Shown here: piece by piece, positions 17,244 through 27,500 of the stretch
Layout of the letters: every line of letters starts with the position of its first letter
Position numbering within the stretch: position 1 is the stretch's first letter
Assembly: GCF_020991125.1 (NCBI RefSeq)
Contig: NZ_CP087715.1
Coordinates: 2,445,501-2,509,500 of the forward strand
Source: Microbulbifer celer
Lineage (GTDB): Bacteria; Pseudomonadota; Gammaproteobacteria; Pseudomonadales; Cellvibrionaceae
DNA: 64,000 nt
Reading direction: 5' to 3'
The notes under the pieces: model-generated
What the model was told of the DNA's origin: nothing
What the model saw: only the letters and a program-made list of their open reading frames with translations
The model's database searches: none
Program-made: the position numbers and the translations under genes

Positions 17244-20200
17244 TCAGAATTTTTCCACCGGTTGCTCAACCCCCTGCCCGCTGCGCACCAGGCGCCGGAT
17301 CAGGTTGCGCAGTGCCGCGGGCTTCACCGGCTTAGCCAGATAGAAGCAACCGCGCTCGGCGGCGCTGTTGCGCACCGCTTCTGAAGTATCGGCACTGATC
17401 AATATACCGGGCAACGCGACCTGCCAGTGTGCACATAGCGCTTCCAGGGCGTCGATACCGGTCGCTTTGCAGTCCAGATGGTAATCGACGATCACCACCG
17501 CCGGCGGCGTTGGGTACGGCCAGCGCGCCAGAGCCTCGTCCAGTGACACCGCGGTAACCACCCGACAGCCCCAGCCGGTAAGCAGGCTCTCCATGCCCCG
17601 CAATATCTGACGTTCGTTGTCGACACACAGCACCGCCGCAGAAGCCAGACTGGCGCTACCGCCGATGCTGGGCGCCTGCACCGGCGCGGATTGTATTTCG
17701 CCCACCGGCACGCGGATACCAAACATGGATCCGCGGCCGGGAACGGATTCCAGGCGCAGACGGTGCCCCAGCAGATCCGCACTGCGGCGCGCGATTGCCA
17801 GCCCCAGTCCCAACCCTTTATCGGTGGCGCGCTCGCCGCTCCCGAGACGCACAAACTCGTCGAATATCTGCTCACGGGCATCGCGGGCGATGCCCGGCCC
17901 CGTGTCCCAGACCTGAATTTCCAGAACCCCCTGCTGTTCGCCGCCCCGGGGGATTTCAGTGCACCGGCGCACCCCCAACAGCACCCGTCCGCGGGATGTA
18001 TAGTGCAGTGCATTACTGAGGAAGTTCTGCAGGATGCGTCGCAGCAGGTGGCGATCTGAATAGACCCAGGCATCGGTAGGTACATAGCGCAGGGACAGCC
18101 CCCGCTCACTGGCGAGTGCGGAGAACTCCGCATTGAGGCCATCGAGCAGCTGTCGCAGGGGGAAACTGGTGCGCTTCGGGGTCAGACTGCCGGCATCCAG
18201 TCGGCTGATTTCCCGCAGGGCACCGATAAGCTGCTCGGCGGAAGTCAGCGCGCTGTCGATATAGTGAATATCGTCGCCCATCTCCCGCCAGCTGCCAACT
18301 GCCGCTTTCTGCTGCAGCGAGGCGATCAACAACCGTGCCGCATTGATCGGCTGCAGCAGATCGTGACTGGTATGGGCGAGAAAACGGGTCTTGGCCGCGT
18401 GCAGTTCGCGGATCTTCACCTCCGCTTCGGCGCGACGGCGATTCTCCTGCTGCAGCGCTCGGTTACTCTCGGACAATTCCGCCGTGCGCTGCTGCACCCG
18501 GTCTTCCAGGCTGCGACGGTTCTCTTCCAACGCGTCCACTGCCGCCCGGTATTCGCTGATATCGGTAAATGTGGTGACAAAGCCTCCGCCGGGCATGGGC
18601 GTACCGCGCACCTCAACAATGGCAGCGGAGGGCAACCGGCGCTCGAAGCGGTGCGCACTGCCATGGCGCAACAGATCGATACGCCGCTGCACCTGGGCCT
18701 CCAATACCTGTAAATCCTCACTTTCTCCGTACAGCCCGCGCTCCGCGTTGTGCCGGTAGAGATTGGCCACCGGACAACCGATGTACAGCAGCCGCTCGGG
18801 ATAATCGAACAGTTCCAGATACTGACGGTTCCAGGCCACCAGCCTGAGATCCGCGTCCACCACACTGATCCCCTGACTGATGGTTTCCACCGTGGTCTGC
18901 AGCAGTTCCTGACTGAAGCGCAACCGCTTTGAGGTGCTGTCCACCAGCCGAGCAATGTCTTCGAGTTTCAGCGGCCGATTGCTGTGCAGCAGCCCCATGA
19001 CCTGATGCGCTGCCGCCGAGCCGACAATCCCTGCCAGCGTGCGCTCCGCTTCGCCAATCACAAATCGCGGCGCGGCATCGTCCGCCAGCAGGCGCTGCTG
19101 ACTGCGCTGCTCGAAATCGTTCCAGATCTCCTCCAACCGGTCGCGCCCCACAAAAGGCTGCAACAGGCTGTGCAGCTGCCCCATGCGGATACCGGTAGGC
19201 ACCATATCCGGCACCGGTTCGCCACTCTGCTCCGGAGACACGAAGGCCGCCGCCTGATGGCTATCGCCCTCACTTTGACGGGAAAAAATGGACACCCCTA
19301 GCAGCAACACCACATTGCACAGCAGACTCCAGAAAACCCCGTGGCTCAGGGGATCCAGCCCCGAAAGACCGAACAACTGCTGTGGCCGCAACCACTCGAC
19401 GCCGAACGCCCCCTGCGCCAATAGATCAGCGGTGGGGAAAGTCGCAGGCAGCACCAGGCAATACAGCCACAGTCCGTAACCGGCGATCAGCCCCGCCCAG
19501 ACGCCGCGCCGATGCGCGCGGGGCCAGTAGAGCGCAGCAATGAGCGCCGGAGCCAGTTGTGCTGCGGCGGCAAAGGACAGCAGGCCGATAGAGGCCAATG
19601 CCTCCATTCCGGTAATGGCCTGGTGCATGCCCCAACTCAACAGCATCAGCAGTAGAATGCTCACCCGACGGATCAAACGCAGGTGTTTCCCCAGGGAGAC
19701 CGCGGTCAACCGGGTGTAGCGGCTCAGGTACAGCCACACTGGCGCCACCAGCTCATTGGACACCATCACCGCCAGGGTCACTGCGGCAACAATCACCATC
19801 CCGGTCGCGGCGGAAAAACCGCCGATATAGGCCAACATGGTGAGCGCGTTCTGGCCACTGTGCAGCGGCAGCGTCAGAACCAGGCTGTCCGGCGCACTCA
19901 GTCCCGCCGTCACCAGCGGCTGGCCGGCCAGTGCAATGGGCAGGATCAATACCGAAAACAGCACGAGGTAAGCGGGCAACAACCAGCGCGCTGTGTTCAG
20001 ATCATCCGGATTGCGGTATTCCACTACCGCCATATGAAACTGTCGCGGCAGACAGATAATGGCGGCCATCGCCAGCAGGGTCTGGGTGAAGAAATTGACA
20101 TCCGGAATCCCTCCCTGGAATTCCGGCGCCCAGTCTGCGCGCGGCACATCCACCCCGCCGCCGCCAGACATCAATAACCACAGGGCCAGCACCGCCACCG

Positions 20201-20810
20201 CAGCGAATGCCAGCAGCTTCACCAGCGACTCCATGGCAATCGCGGCCACCACCCCCTGGTTGCGCTCTCGCCCCTCCAGATGTCGGGTGCCGAACAGGAT
20301 CGCAAACAGCCCCATCAGCAGTGCCGTGGCAAGCGCGGTATCCAGGTTAACGAAGCTCCCACCCTCGCCACTGCCGCCGATGGCTTCCCAACCCATGGTC
20401 ACAGCGCGCAACTGGAGGGCGATATACGGCAGGCTGCCGACGATCGCCAACAGTGTTACCAGCGCAGACAGGCCGCGGCTTTTACCGTAGCGGGAGCCGA
20501 TAAAGTCTGCGATGGACGTAACCTTCTGGCGCTCTCCCACTTGCACCAGTTTGCGCAGAAAACCGCCGGCGAACAGGAAAAGCAGAATCGGGCCGAGGTA
20601 GATCGGCAGATAACTCCAGGTATCGCTGACCGATTGCCCAACCGCCCCGAAGAAGGTCCAGGAGCTGCAATACACCGCCAGGGTGAGCCCGTATATGATC
20701 GGCCGGAAGCGCTGCATCCATTGTTTTCGCTGGTCCGCCCGCCACGCGACGACAAACAGCAGGGCCACGTACAACAGGGCGAAAAACAGCAGGAGGGGCT
20801 TGCCGATCAT
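17244..20810 (-). CDS. crbS: Hybrid sensor histidine kinase with N-terminal sodium:solute symporter domain, CrbS-like
   Basis: A 1188-residue inner-membrane sensor. Residues about 5-510 form an SSS transporter domain (13 helices). A PAS domain lies near 640-755 (ISQGISVVDADLRLVAWN), then a coiled coil and HisKA with phospho-accepting His near 816 in FLAHTSHDLLQPINAARL. The HATPase domain follows (NFLSNALHYT, WDTGPGIA, GLGLGLAIARR), then a receiver domain with Asp near 1109 in VIVDYHLD. ATG 20810 is preferred over an upstream in-frame start at 20879 because the transporter domain begins there and GAGG lies 5 nt upstream. This architecture is that of CrbS/MxtR acetate-switch kinases. Stop codons of the convergent pair are 25 bp apart with no terminator. 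Confidence 0.85.
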   Translation of the reverse strand: MIGKPLLLFFALLYVALLFVVAWRADQRKQWMQRFRPIIYGLTLAVYCSSWTFFGAVGQSVSDTWSYLPIYLGPILLFLFAGGFLRKLVQVGERQKVTSIADFIGSRYGKSRGLSALVTLLAIVGSLPYIALQLRAVTMGWEAIGGSGEGGSFVNLDTALATALLMGLFAILFGTRHLEGRERNQGVVAAIAMESLVKLLAFAAVAVLALWLLMSGGGGVDVPRADWAPEFQGGIPDVNFFTQTLLAMAAIICLPRQFHMAVVEYRNPDDLNTARWLLPAYLVLFSVLILPIALAGQPLVTAGLSAPDSLVLTLPLHSGQNALTMLAYIGGFSAATGMVIVAAVTLAVMVSNELVAPVWLYLSRYTRLTAVSLGKHLRLIRRVSILLLMLLSWGMHQAITGMEALASIGLLSFAAAAQLAPALIAALYWPRAHRRGVWAGLIAGYGLWLYCLVLPATFPTADLLAQGAFGVEWLRPQQLFGLSGLDPLSHGVFWSLLCNVVLLLGVSIFSRQSEGDSHQAAAFVSPEQSGEPVPDMVPTGIRMGQLHSLLQPFVGRDRLEEIWNDFEQRSQQRLLADDAAPRFVIGEAERTLAGIVGSAAAHQVMGLLHSNRPLKLEDIARLVDSTSKRLRFSQELLQTTVETISQGISVVDADLRLVAWNRQYLELFDYPERLLYIGCPVANLYRHNAERGLYGESEDLQVLEAQVQRRIDLLRHGSAHRFERRLPSAAIVEVRGTPMPGGGFVTTFTDISEYRAAVDALEENRRSLEDRVQQRTAELSESNRALQQENRRRAEAEVKIRELHAAKTRFLAHTSHDLLQPINAARLLIASLQQKAAVGSWREMGDDIHYIDSALTSAEQLIGALREISRLDAGSLTPKRTSFPLRQLLDGLNAEFSALASERGLSLRYVPTDAWVYSDRHLLRRILQNFLSNALHYTSRGRVLLGVRRCTEIPRGGEQQGVLEIQVWDTGPGIARDAREQIFDEFVRLGSGERATDKGLGLGLAIARRSADLLGHRLRLESVPGRGSMFGIRVPVGEIQSAPVQAPSIGGSASLASAAVLCVDNERQILRGMESLLTGWGCRVVTAVSLDEALARWPYPTPPAVVIVDYHLDCKATGIDALEALCAHWQVALPGILISADTSEAVRNSAAERGCFYLAKPVKPAALRNLIRRLVRSGQGVEQPVEKF

Positions 20811-21003
20811 CAGATCCTCGGGTTCAGATGGCGTAAGAACATTCACACCTGTATACCCGAACGATGCCGGAGAAGGCAATTAGCGAAAGGTCCTGGCCCA
20901 CAGGCACCGTATTCAACGGCTTTGACTGTCAGGCTAACGGATACTGAACTAGTCTCAAAAACGGGAGTATTTCACTTAACGATAATGCAACGAGATTCGC
21001 GAC

Positions 21004-21297
21004 ATGATCATTGCAACCGATATGCCCGAAGTCAGCCGCTGTGCAGCCATCGAATGTGCCTACAACACCGACTCCGCCTGCCACGCCCGTGCGATTACCA
21101 TTGGCGATGGCCCGGATGACCCGGATTGCGATACTTTCTTCAGCAATACGCATCACACCAAGCGGCAGCGGTCTGCCGGCGTAGGCGCCTGCAAGGTCAC
21201 CGGCTGTAACCACAATGTGGACTTTGAGTGCAGTGCCAACGAGATTGAGCTGGGCTACAACGGCGATTCCGTCAACTGCCTGACCTACGCTCACTGA
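21004..21297 (+). CDS. DUF1540 domain-containing small cysteine-rich protein
   Basis: A 97-residue cytoplasmic protein with two DUF1540-type cysteine modules: CAAIECAYNTDSACHA near residue 13 and CKVTGCNHNVDFECSA near residue 63, each spaced C-x4-C-x6/7-C, with further single Cys residues (CDTFF and NCLTY). The pattern suggests metal binding, but function in this family is unknown. It is a stand-alone gene divergent from the hybrid kinase and ends at a strong shared terminator. No partner is evident. Confidence 0.8.
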   Translation: MIIATDMPEVSRCAAIECAYNTDSACHARAITIGDGPDDPDCDTFFSNTHHTKRQRSAGVGACKVTGCNHNVDFECSANEIELGYNGDSVNCLTYAH

Positions 21298-21316
21298 AAC
21301 GGGCTCAGACCTGACA

Positions 21317-21356
21317 AAAAAAGGGCGGGGAGCCGCAAAGCTCCCCGCCCTTTTTG
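21317..21356. terminator. Strong bidirectional terminator
   Basis: An 11-bp perfect stem (GGGCGGGGAGC/GCTCCCCGCCC, loop CGCAAA) flanked by A7 on the left and T5 on the right, between the convergent DUF1540 and sugar permease genes. Confidence 0.93.
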
Positions 21357-21375
21357 TATCAAACCGCTATTTCGT

Positions 21376-22638
21376 TCAGTGCGCCACCTTGGACCCTTTC
21401 AGGCCGTAGTAGGCGATATACGCATAACACACCACCGGTACCAGGAAAGAGATCTGCAGGCCGGCGGTATCCGCCACCACACCCTGCAACAGCGGCACAA
21501 TCGCACCACCCACAATCGCCAGGCACAGCACACCAGACGCCTGCCCCGCCTGTTTGCCCAGGCCCTGCAGCGCCAGGCTGAAGATGGTGGGAAACATGAT
21601 GGAGTTGAACAGGCCCACCAGCAGGATCGCCCACATGGCCATCGCACCGGCACCGAGGATCGCGGCAAATACCAGCAGGATCGCCGCCACCGCATTGAAC
21701 GCCAGCACCAGCCCCGGCGAAACGGTGCGCATCACTGCCGCACCGATAAAGCGGCCGACCATAGCGCCGCCCCAGTAATAGGCGATGTAGTGCGCTGCCT
21801 TGGCCTCTTCCATCGCCGCCACGCTGTCGAGGCCGAGGAAGTTCACCAGGAAGCTGCCGATGGACACTTCCGCGCCCACGTACACAAAGATACCCACAGC
21901 ACCCAGCACCAGGTGGCGGTGGGACCACACGGAGTTGCCCTCTTCCGCCACTGCCTTGTCTTCGTGCATCTCGATCTGTGGCAATTTCAGCTGACTGAAG
22001 ATGATCGCCAGCGCCGCCAGTACACCCGCCAGCATCAGGTAGGGCACTTTCACCGCATCCGCCTCTGCATCTGCGCTCAGAGCCTCGGCCCCCACGGTGG
22101 CGGCAGACAGGATCAACACACCGCCGAAGAACGGCGCCAGGGTGGTCCCCAGAGAGTTGAACGCCTGGGTCATGGTCAGGCGGCTGGAAGCCGTGGCCGG
22201 ATCACCCAACGCAGTCACATACGGGTTGGCAGAAACCTGCAACAGGGTAATCCCCGAAGCCAGCACAAACAGCGCCCCCAGAAATACCGGATAAGAGTGG
22301 CTCTCCGCTGCCGGGTAGAACAGTAAACAGCCCAGTGCCGCAACCATCAGGCCACCCACGATGCCCTTCTGGTAGCCGATACGCTTCACCAGCGCGCCAG
22401 CCGGCAGAGATACAGTGGCATAGGCGCCAAAGAAACAGAACTGAATCAGCATCGCCTGGGTGTAACTCAGGTCAAATACCGCTTTCAGGTGGGGAATCAG
22501 GATATCGTTGAGGCAGGTCAGAAAGCCCCACATGAAGAACAGCACTGTGAGTGCCGTAAGTGCAAATCGGAAGTTGCCACCGGCGTCCGTGGCAGAAGAA
22601 GAATTGACGTCGGTCACTGGAGCCTGGATCCCGGCCAT
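21376..22638 (-). CDS. FucP-type sugar MFS transporter
   Basis: A 420-residue inner-membrane permease with 12 predicted helices, of the fucose/glucose/galactose:H+ symporter branch. [25 protein letters not shown] in the first helix and loop is diagnostic (the N-D pair participates in proton and sugar coupling), followed by [13 protein letters not shown] and [15 protein letters not shown] 22638 is used rather than GTG 22647 because AAGAGG at 22647-22652 lies 8 nt upstream. The sugar is not evident; glucose, galactose, fucose or an oligosaccharide monomer are options. In a cellulolytic background, glucose or a related hexose is plausible. Confidence 0.87.
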   Translation of the reverse strand: MAGIQAPVTDVNSSSATDAGGNFRFALTALTVLFFMWGFLTCLNDILIPHLKAVFDLSYTQAMLIQFCFFGAYATVSLPAGALVKRIGYQKGIVGGLMVAALGCLLFYPAAESHSYPVFLGALFVLASGITLLQVSANPYVTALGDPATASSRLTMTQAFNSLGTTLAPFFGGVLILSAATVGAEALSADAEADAVKVPYLMLAGVLAALAIIFSQLKLPQIEMHEDKAVAEEGNSVWSHRHLVLGAVGIFVYVGAEVSIGSFLVNFLGLDSVAAMEEAKAAHYIAYYWGGAMVGRFIGAAVMRTVSPGLVLAFNAVAAILLVFAAILGAGAMAMWAILLVGLFNSIMFPTIFSLALQGLGKQAGQASGVLCLAIVGGAIVPLLQGVVADTAGLQISFLVPVVCYAYIAYYGLKGSKVAH

Positions 22639-22987
22639 AGTGTTCACCTCTTATGATAGTTATTGTGCTGCTACATCGTTTAACGGGCGACAGCGGCAAA
22701 ACCAACCCCGCACACTCAACCCGCAGCTCTCACATCTCGGTCACATCTCGGTTTAAACGCCGCGAGCGTAGCACGCAGCCCCGAAATGCCCCCGTACCAC
22801 TTTGTTTTCCCGACGTCCCACTTGTGCCGCGGTGCAAACTGGAACCGACCCGACTGAGAAAACCAGGGAAAACTATCACAACAGCTAATTTCAATAATAA
22901 ATATCAATGTCGCACTGCTGGTCATATTCCGTCATTAGGATTAACGACCAATAACCAGCAGTCACGGAGTGGCGCAAGGACACCCCA
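22639..22987. promoter_or_regulatory. Divergent control region between sugar permease and ECF sigma gene
   Basis: This 349-bp non-coding stretch must hold the promoters for the leftward permease and the rightward sigma factor gene. It contains a tandem 11-bp direct repeat (TCACATCTCGG at 22730-22740 and 22741-22751) followed by GTTTAAAC, an 8-bp palindrome, about 90-115 bp upstream of the permease ATG. An AT-rich stretch at 22870-22960 precedes the sigma gene. No RNA gene was recognised. Confidence 0.5.
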
Positions 22988-23539
22988 GTGCCCGTCAACG
23001 AAGCCATGGACAACACAAACCTCGCCTATCACGCCCTGTTCGACGAGCTTTCATCGGAGAGGCCCAGGTTGCTGCACTTTATCCGCAACCGTGTGCGCGA
23101 CCCCAACGATGTGGAAGATGTCTACCAGGAAGCCATGCTGCGACTCGCCCGACAAATCCAGGGCAGCCCCTGGCCCGACCAGCCAGTGAGCTACCTGTAC
23201 CGAATCATCATCAACGTCATCAACGATGATCTGCGCCGCAGCCGCCCCATGGACAACTTCGATGAAATCGATGGCGGCGAGGGGCTGCCTGGCGATCTCC
23301 CGCCGCCGGATCAGCAATTGCACGACCAACGCTGCCTGGCCCTGGTCAGCAAAGAACTGAATGCGCTGCCACCGCACACCAAAACCATCATCATCATGAG
23401 AAAGCTGCACGGAATGACCAATATCGAGATTGCCCGCCGCATGGGCTTCACCGCCAAAGGGGTGGAAAAGCAACTCAACCGGGCCCTGCGCGCCATTGAA
23501 GCTTCGCTGGCCAAACAACTGGACCACCACAGCGACTAA
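22988..23539 (+). CDS. ECF RNA polymerase sigma factor, FecI-type
   Basis: A 183-residue sigma-70 family protein with only regions 2 and 4. Region 2 covers about residues 20-85 (VRDPNDVEDVYQEAMLRLARQI), and region 4 about 115-175 (ALPPHTKTIIIMRKLHGMTNIEI then RRMGFTAKGVEKQL). The start is GTG 22988, supported by AAGGA at 22976-22980 seven nt upstream; an ATG at 23006 would remove six residues. A fecR gene follows after 32 bp, so this is a cell-surface-signalling sigma factor controlled by FecR. The likely regulon includes the nearby TonB receptors. Confidence 0.9.
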   Translation: MPVNEAMDNTNLAYHALFDELSSERPRLLHFIRNRVRDPNDVEDVYQEAMLRLARQIQGSPWPDQPVSYLYRIIINVINDDLRRSRPMDNFDEIDGGEGLPGDLPPPDQQLHDQRCLALVSKELNALPPHTKTIIIMRKLHGMTNIEIARRMGFTAKGVEKQLNRALRAIEASLAKQLDHHSD

Positions 23540-23571
23540 CTCGCGCACCCAGCTCCGGAGGCAAACAGACT

Positions 23572-24552
23572 ATGCACCGCAACCAGAAACTCAGCCGCCA
23601 CGAAGAAGAACGTATCTACCGCTGGTTAGTCCACGGCGACGCCGAAGCCGCCAGTGCCAGCGATCGGGATCACTTCAATGCCTGGCTCGAACAGACTCCC
23701 GCCCGCAAGGCAAAGGCCCGTTCCGTCAACAACCTCTGGAACCACCCCGAGTTCCACCAGGCAGTCACCCTCATGGCCAGCAGCGAGGCCGCCAACCCCA
23801 GCCGCCCCAGAGCCTGGCAGCGCGGCAGCCGCCTGCGCGGCGCACTGAGTGTGGCCGCCTGCGTACTGGCCGTAGTGGCCAGTACCCAATTGTTGCTGGA
23901 CAACACACAACCGGCCCCCGCAAGCCAGGTCTACCGCACCGCCCACGGCCAGACCGCGCACCATACCCTGAGCGACGGCAGCCAGCTGGACCTGAGTGCC
24001 AGCGCCCGCCTTGCGGTGGAGTACGGCGAGCACGCGCGACAGGTCCGCCTGTACGACGGCGAAGCCCGCTTCAGTGTGGCCAAGGATCGCCAGCGCCCGT
24101 TCACCGTCGAATCCCGTCACGCCACCATGCGCGCCCTCGGCACCGTGTTCGAGGTGGACCAGCGCAGTGGTATGACCGAACTGGTGGTACTCGAAGGTAC
24201 CGTCGCGGTACACCCGCTGGAATCCCCGCAGCGACGTGTGGAAGTTACCGCCGGCCACCGGGTCCGCATCGGCGAGCAACGCCTGGCCAAGGTGGAAAGC
24301 TTTGATCTCAAGGAATACCGCAGCTGGCTCGACGGCCAGGTACAGGCCGACAAGCTGCCGCTGGCGGAACTGCTCACCGAACTCAACCGCTATGCAGAAA
24401 AACCAATCGTCGCCCGCGGCGGCGCCGCCCGGCTACCGGTCAGTGGCAGCTTTGCCCTGGACAAGATGGAGAGCAATATCGAAATCCTCGCGCGCCTGCA
24501 CCGCCTGCAGGTAGAGCACACCGCGGATGCCGTGGTACTGCGCGAGCAATGA
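23572..24552 (+). CDS. FecR family anti-sigma / sigma regulator
   Basis: A 326-residue inner-membrane regulator. Cytoplasmic residues 1-80 hold the conserved RIYRWLVHGDAE motif and a tryptophan-rich helix (FNAWLEQ, VNNLWNHPEF) that binds the sigma factor. A single membrane segment lies at about 87-105 (LSVAACVLAVVASTQLLL). The periplasmic part has the FecR domain (TLSDGSQLDLSASARLAVEY near 127, GEARFSV, TVFEV, GTVAV) and a short STN-like end (LTELNRYAEKPIVA). It relays a ligand signal from an outer-membrane receptor to the sigma factor. Its stop is only 6 bp from the stop of the convergent STN-containing receptor. Confidence 0.9.
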   Translation: MHRNQKLSRHEEERIYRWLVHGDAEAASASDRDHFNAWLEQTPARKAKARSVNNLWNHPEFHQAVTLMASSEAANPSRPRAWQRGSRLRGALSVAACVLAVVASTQLLLDNTQPAPASQVYRTAHGQTAHHTLSDGSQLDLSASARLAVEYGEHARQVRLYDGEARFSVAKDRQRPFTVESRHATMRALGTVFEVDQRSGMTELVVLEGTVAVHPLESPQRRVEVTAGHRVRIGEQRLAKVESFDLKEYRSWLDGQVQADKLPLAELLTELNRYAEKPIVARGGAARLPVSGSFALDKMESNIEILARLHRLQVEHTADAVVLREQ

Positions 24553-24558
24553 GAGGGG

Positions 24559-27500
24559 TCAGAAGTCGTAGCTGAAGCGCAGCTCGTAGCGGCGCCCTTG
24601 TTGGTAACGTAAAAACGTCTGCCCACCCTGCTGGTAGTGGTGGTCGTCATCCAGCAGGTTTTCGACCGCAAAAGCGATGCTGGCATCGGCTAACAGCGGT
24701 CGGTTGTAAGCCAGAGACAGGGTGCCGCGGGGGCGGCGGTATACCGAGGGCACGTCGAAGGTATTACTGACGATATACAGCTCGCCGCCGGATTGTTGAT
24801 AAGTCAGCGACAACCGCTGGCCGCTGTGCAGGTGCTGATAGCGCAACTGCACACTGCCGAGATACTCCGGCTGCCCCTGCATCGCCCGTTCACCGGATTC
24901 GCGCCCCACCTCCGCAGGAATGTCCACTTCGGAATCCAGTCTGGCAAAGCTGGATTTCACCGACAGCTCGTGAGCCTCTGCCCACAGGCGCCGCCAGTCC
25001 AGCTCCAATTCGTAACCGTAGAGGGTGGCCGCCTCCGTATTGACGTAGGTGAAGACATTGAAGGTGCGATCGCTGGAGATCACCGGATCAAAAAATACCC
25101 CCTCAATGGCACTGTCGATGGATTTGTAAAACCCCAGCAACTTGGCTCGTACACCGCGCTCCTCGTCCTGCCACTGCCAGCGCAGATCCCAGTTTTCTGC
25201 CCACGCCGCCTCCAGGTTGGGGTTGCCGGTCATTTGGATACGCAGCTCCACATCCTCGTAGCGCCGCGGCATCAATTCATTCACCCCCGGCCACACGGCG
25301 GTTTCGCTGTAGCCCAGGTGCCACTGTTGCGAGTCCGAGGGCGAGTAGCGCAGGGCGGTGGAAAACAGATCGGTGCGCTCATCCAGCAACGGCACCCAGG
25401 CCTCCGGCGCCGCGTCCCAGAAATCCGCCCGCACCCGGTCGCGCTCGTGGCGCGCGCCCAGCAGCCACTGCCAACGGTGCCGGAAATGGAAATCCGCCAG
25501 CAGGTAGCCCGCGCGGTTGCGGTGTTCCGAGGCGTAAAAACCACCATCCAGCGCCGGTGGCGTCAGCCCCAGGTCGGAGACGTTATCCAGCAGAAAGCCA
25601 TCCTCTCCCGGCAGGCCGACAATATTATCCGGGGTGAGAATCTGCGCGGGATCGTTCTGTTCCATCAATACCTGATCCGCATCGATATCCCCCTTGGCGA
25701 TAAAGGTGTAGTCCAACAGGTAGCCGTCCTGGCGCGCCCGCAGCGCGTCCAGTCCCCACTTTACCTCGCCGGACCAATCCGCCCCCAGTGACCAGCTGGT
25801 AGCCAGGCTGAAGCCCGCGCTCAAGGCTTCCTCCTCCATCGCCTCCCAGCCCACCCCGAAACCTTCGGAGCCGGTCTCAAAGCGGTAGGAGCCGTTCTGC
25901 TGGCGGTGGTAGCGGTAGCTCACATCGTAGGGGCGCTGGTAATCGGAGTGGGCGCTGGTCAGGTGCCAGTTTGCCCCCAGCTCATCGTCCGCACCCAGCG
26001 TGTGGCTGCCATATAACTGCCCCAGGGCCATCTGCCGCTCGGTCCAGTTAAACAGGCTGCGCAGGGTTTCCTCGCCGTTTCCCAGCGTGCTGCCGTTAGC
26101 ACTGAAAGCCTCGGAGAGGATCTGCTGGCTGTGGTCGGTGCTCTGGCGCAACAGCAACAGATTGGCGCCAACATGCTGGCGCTCGTCAAACCCGTAGCCC
26201 AGGGCCAGCAAGCCACTGACATTGACGGTGTGATCCAGGCGCCGGTGGCGGGAGGCCTCGCTGGCATACAGGGTGTCCGCCCCAGTCTCGCCACCCTGCC
26301 CCATATCCTGGCGAACCGTACTGCGACGCTGCAATACGCTGGATTCCACCGCCAGCTGCTGCCAATCAGTCTGGTACCCCAGAGCACCGCTCAGGCCCCA
26401 GCGATGTTGCCCGGCTCGCCAGGCGCGGCCTCCGCTGATATGAGCCAGGGTATCGGCGCCAGCATTGCCGGTGCGCAGGGCATAGTCCGTGGGAATGGCC
26501 TCCCCCGCCGCCTTCCGCGGCCCCTCGGGCCACACATCCGGATGGCCCAGGTGGGCGCTGTCGGCAATCACCGCGGGCAAATCGCGGCCGCCATCGTCCA
26601 CCCCCAGCCAGTCCTGCGCGCCCACATGCCCGCGCAGTACCGCTTCGCCACTGGTGCCGCTGCGGTAGGCTCCGCCGGTCACCAGGGTAAGCTGGTTCTG
26701 CTCGGGAATACGGCGGGTTTCAATATTCAGGACCCCGGCGCTGGCACTACCCGGGGCATCGGCGAATACGGATTTGTGCAGGTCCACCTGGTTGAGAATA
26801 TGCACCGGGAAAATATCCAGCGGTACCCGCTCGCTGGAAGGGTCCAGGCTCGGTATGGCGGCGCCATTCAAACGCACGGATTGATAGCGCCCACTCATAC
26901 CGCGAATCACCGCGTAGCGCTGCTGCTCCATTTTTACCCCGGACACCAGTGCCAGTGCCGATGCGAGATCGGTAATACCCAGGTGCTGGATATCCTGCAA
27001 CGCCACCACCGCATCGGCGCCGCCGGCGTAACTGCCGTAGCGGCCATCTTCACTGAGCGTGTCACCGGGGCGATAGCGGCGGCCCTCTACACGCACTTCT
27101 GAAAGCTGCGCTGTTGGCGGTGTGGGTTGTACGGCGGCTCCCCCTGTGGACGTCCTCTGCGCTTCCCGGAATACCACCAGTGTCCCATCGATTATGGAAA
27201 ACGCCAGGCCGTGAGGTGCCAGCAGCTGGCGCGCGCGGACTTCAAAGCGCTCACAGGCCGTTGGTATTGACACCTGCCGCCCTTCTACAAGATCCGGGCT
27301 GGTCACCAGCCGATACCCGCCCTCGGCGCTCAGTTGCTCCAGGGCGCGCATCAGTGACGCCGGGTTGATATTGCGACTTTTGTTATTGTTGTTGTGAAAA
27401 GTACAGCCTTCCGTATCCGCCGACACCTCATTAACTGTGTGCGCGGCCACCTGCCCCGCAGCAAAAATCAGCCCCGGCACACAGAGCAACAGATACGACC

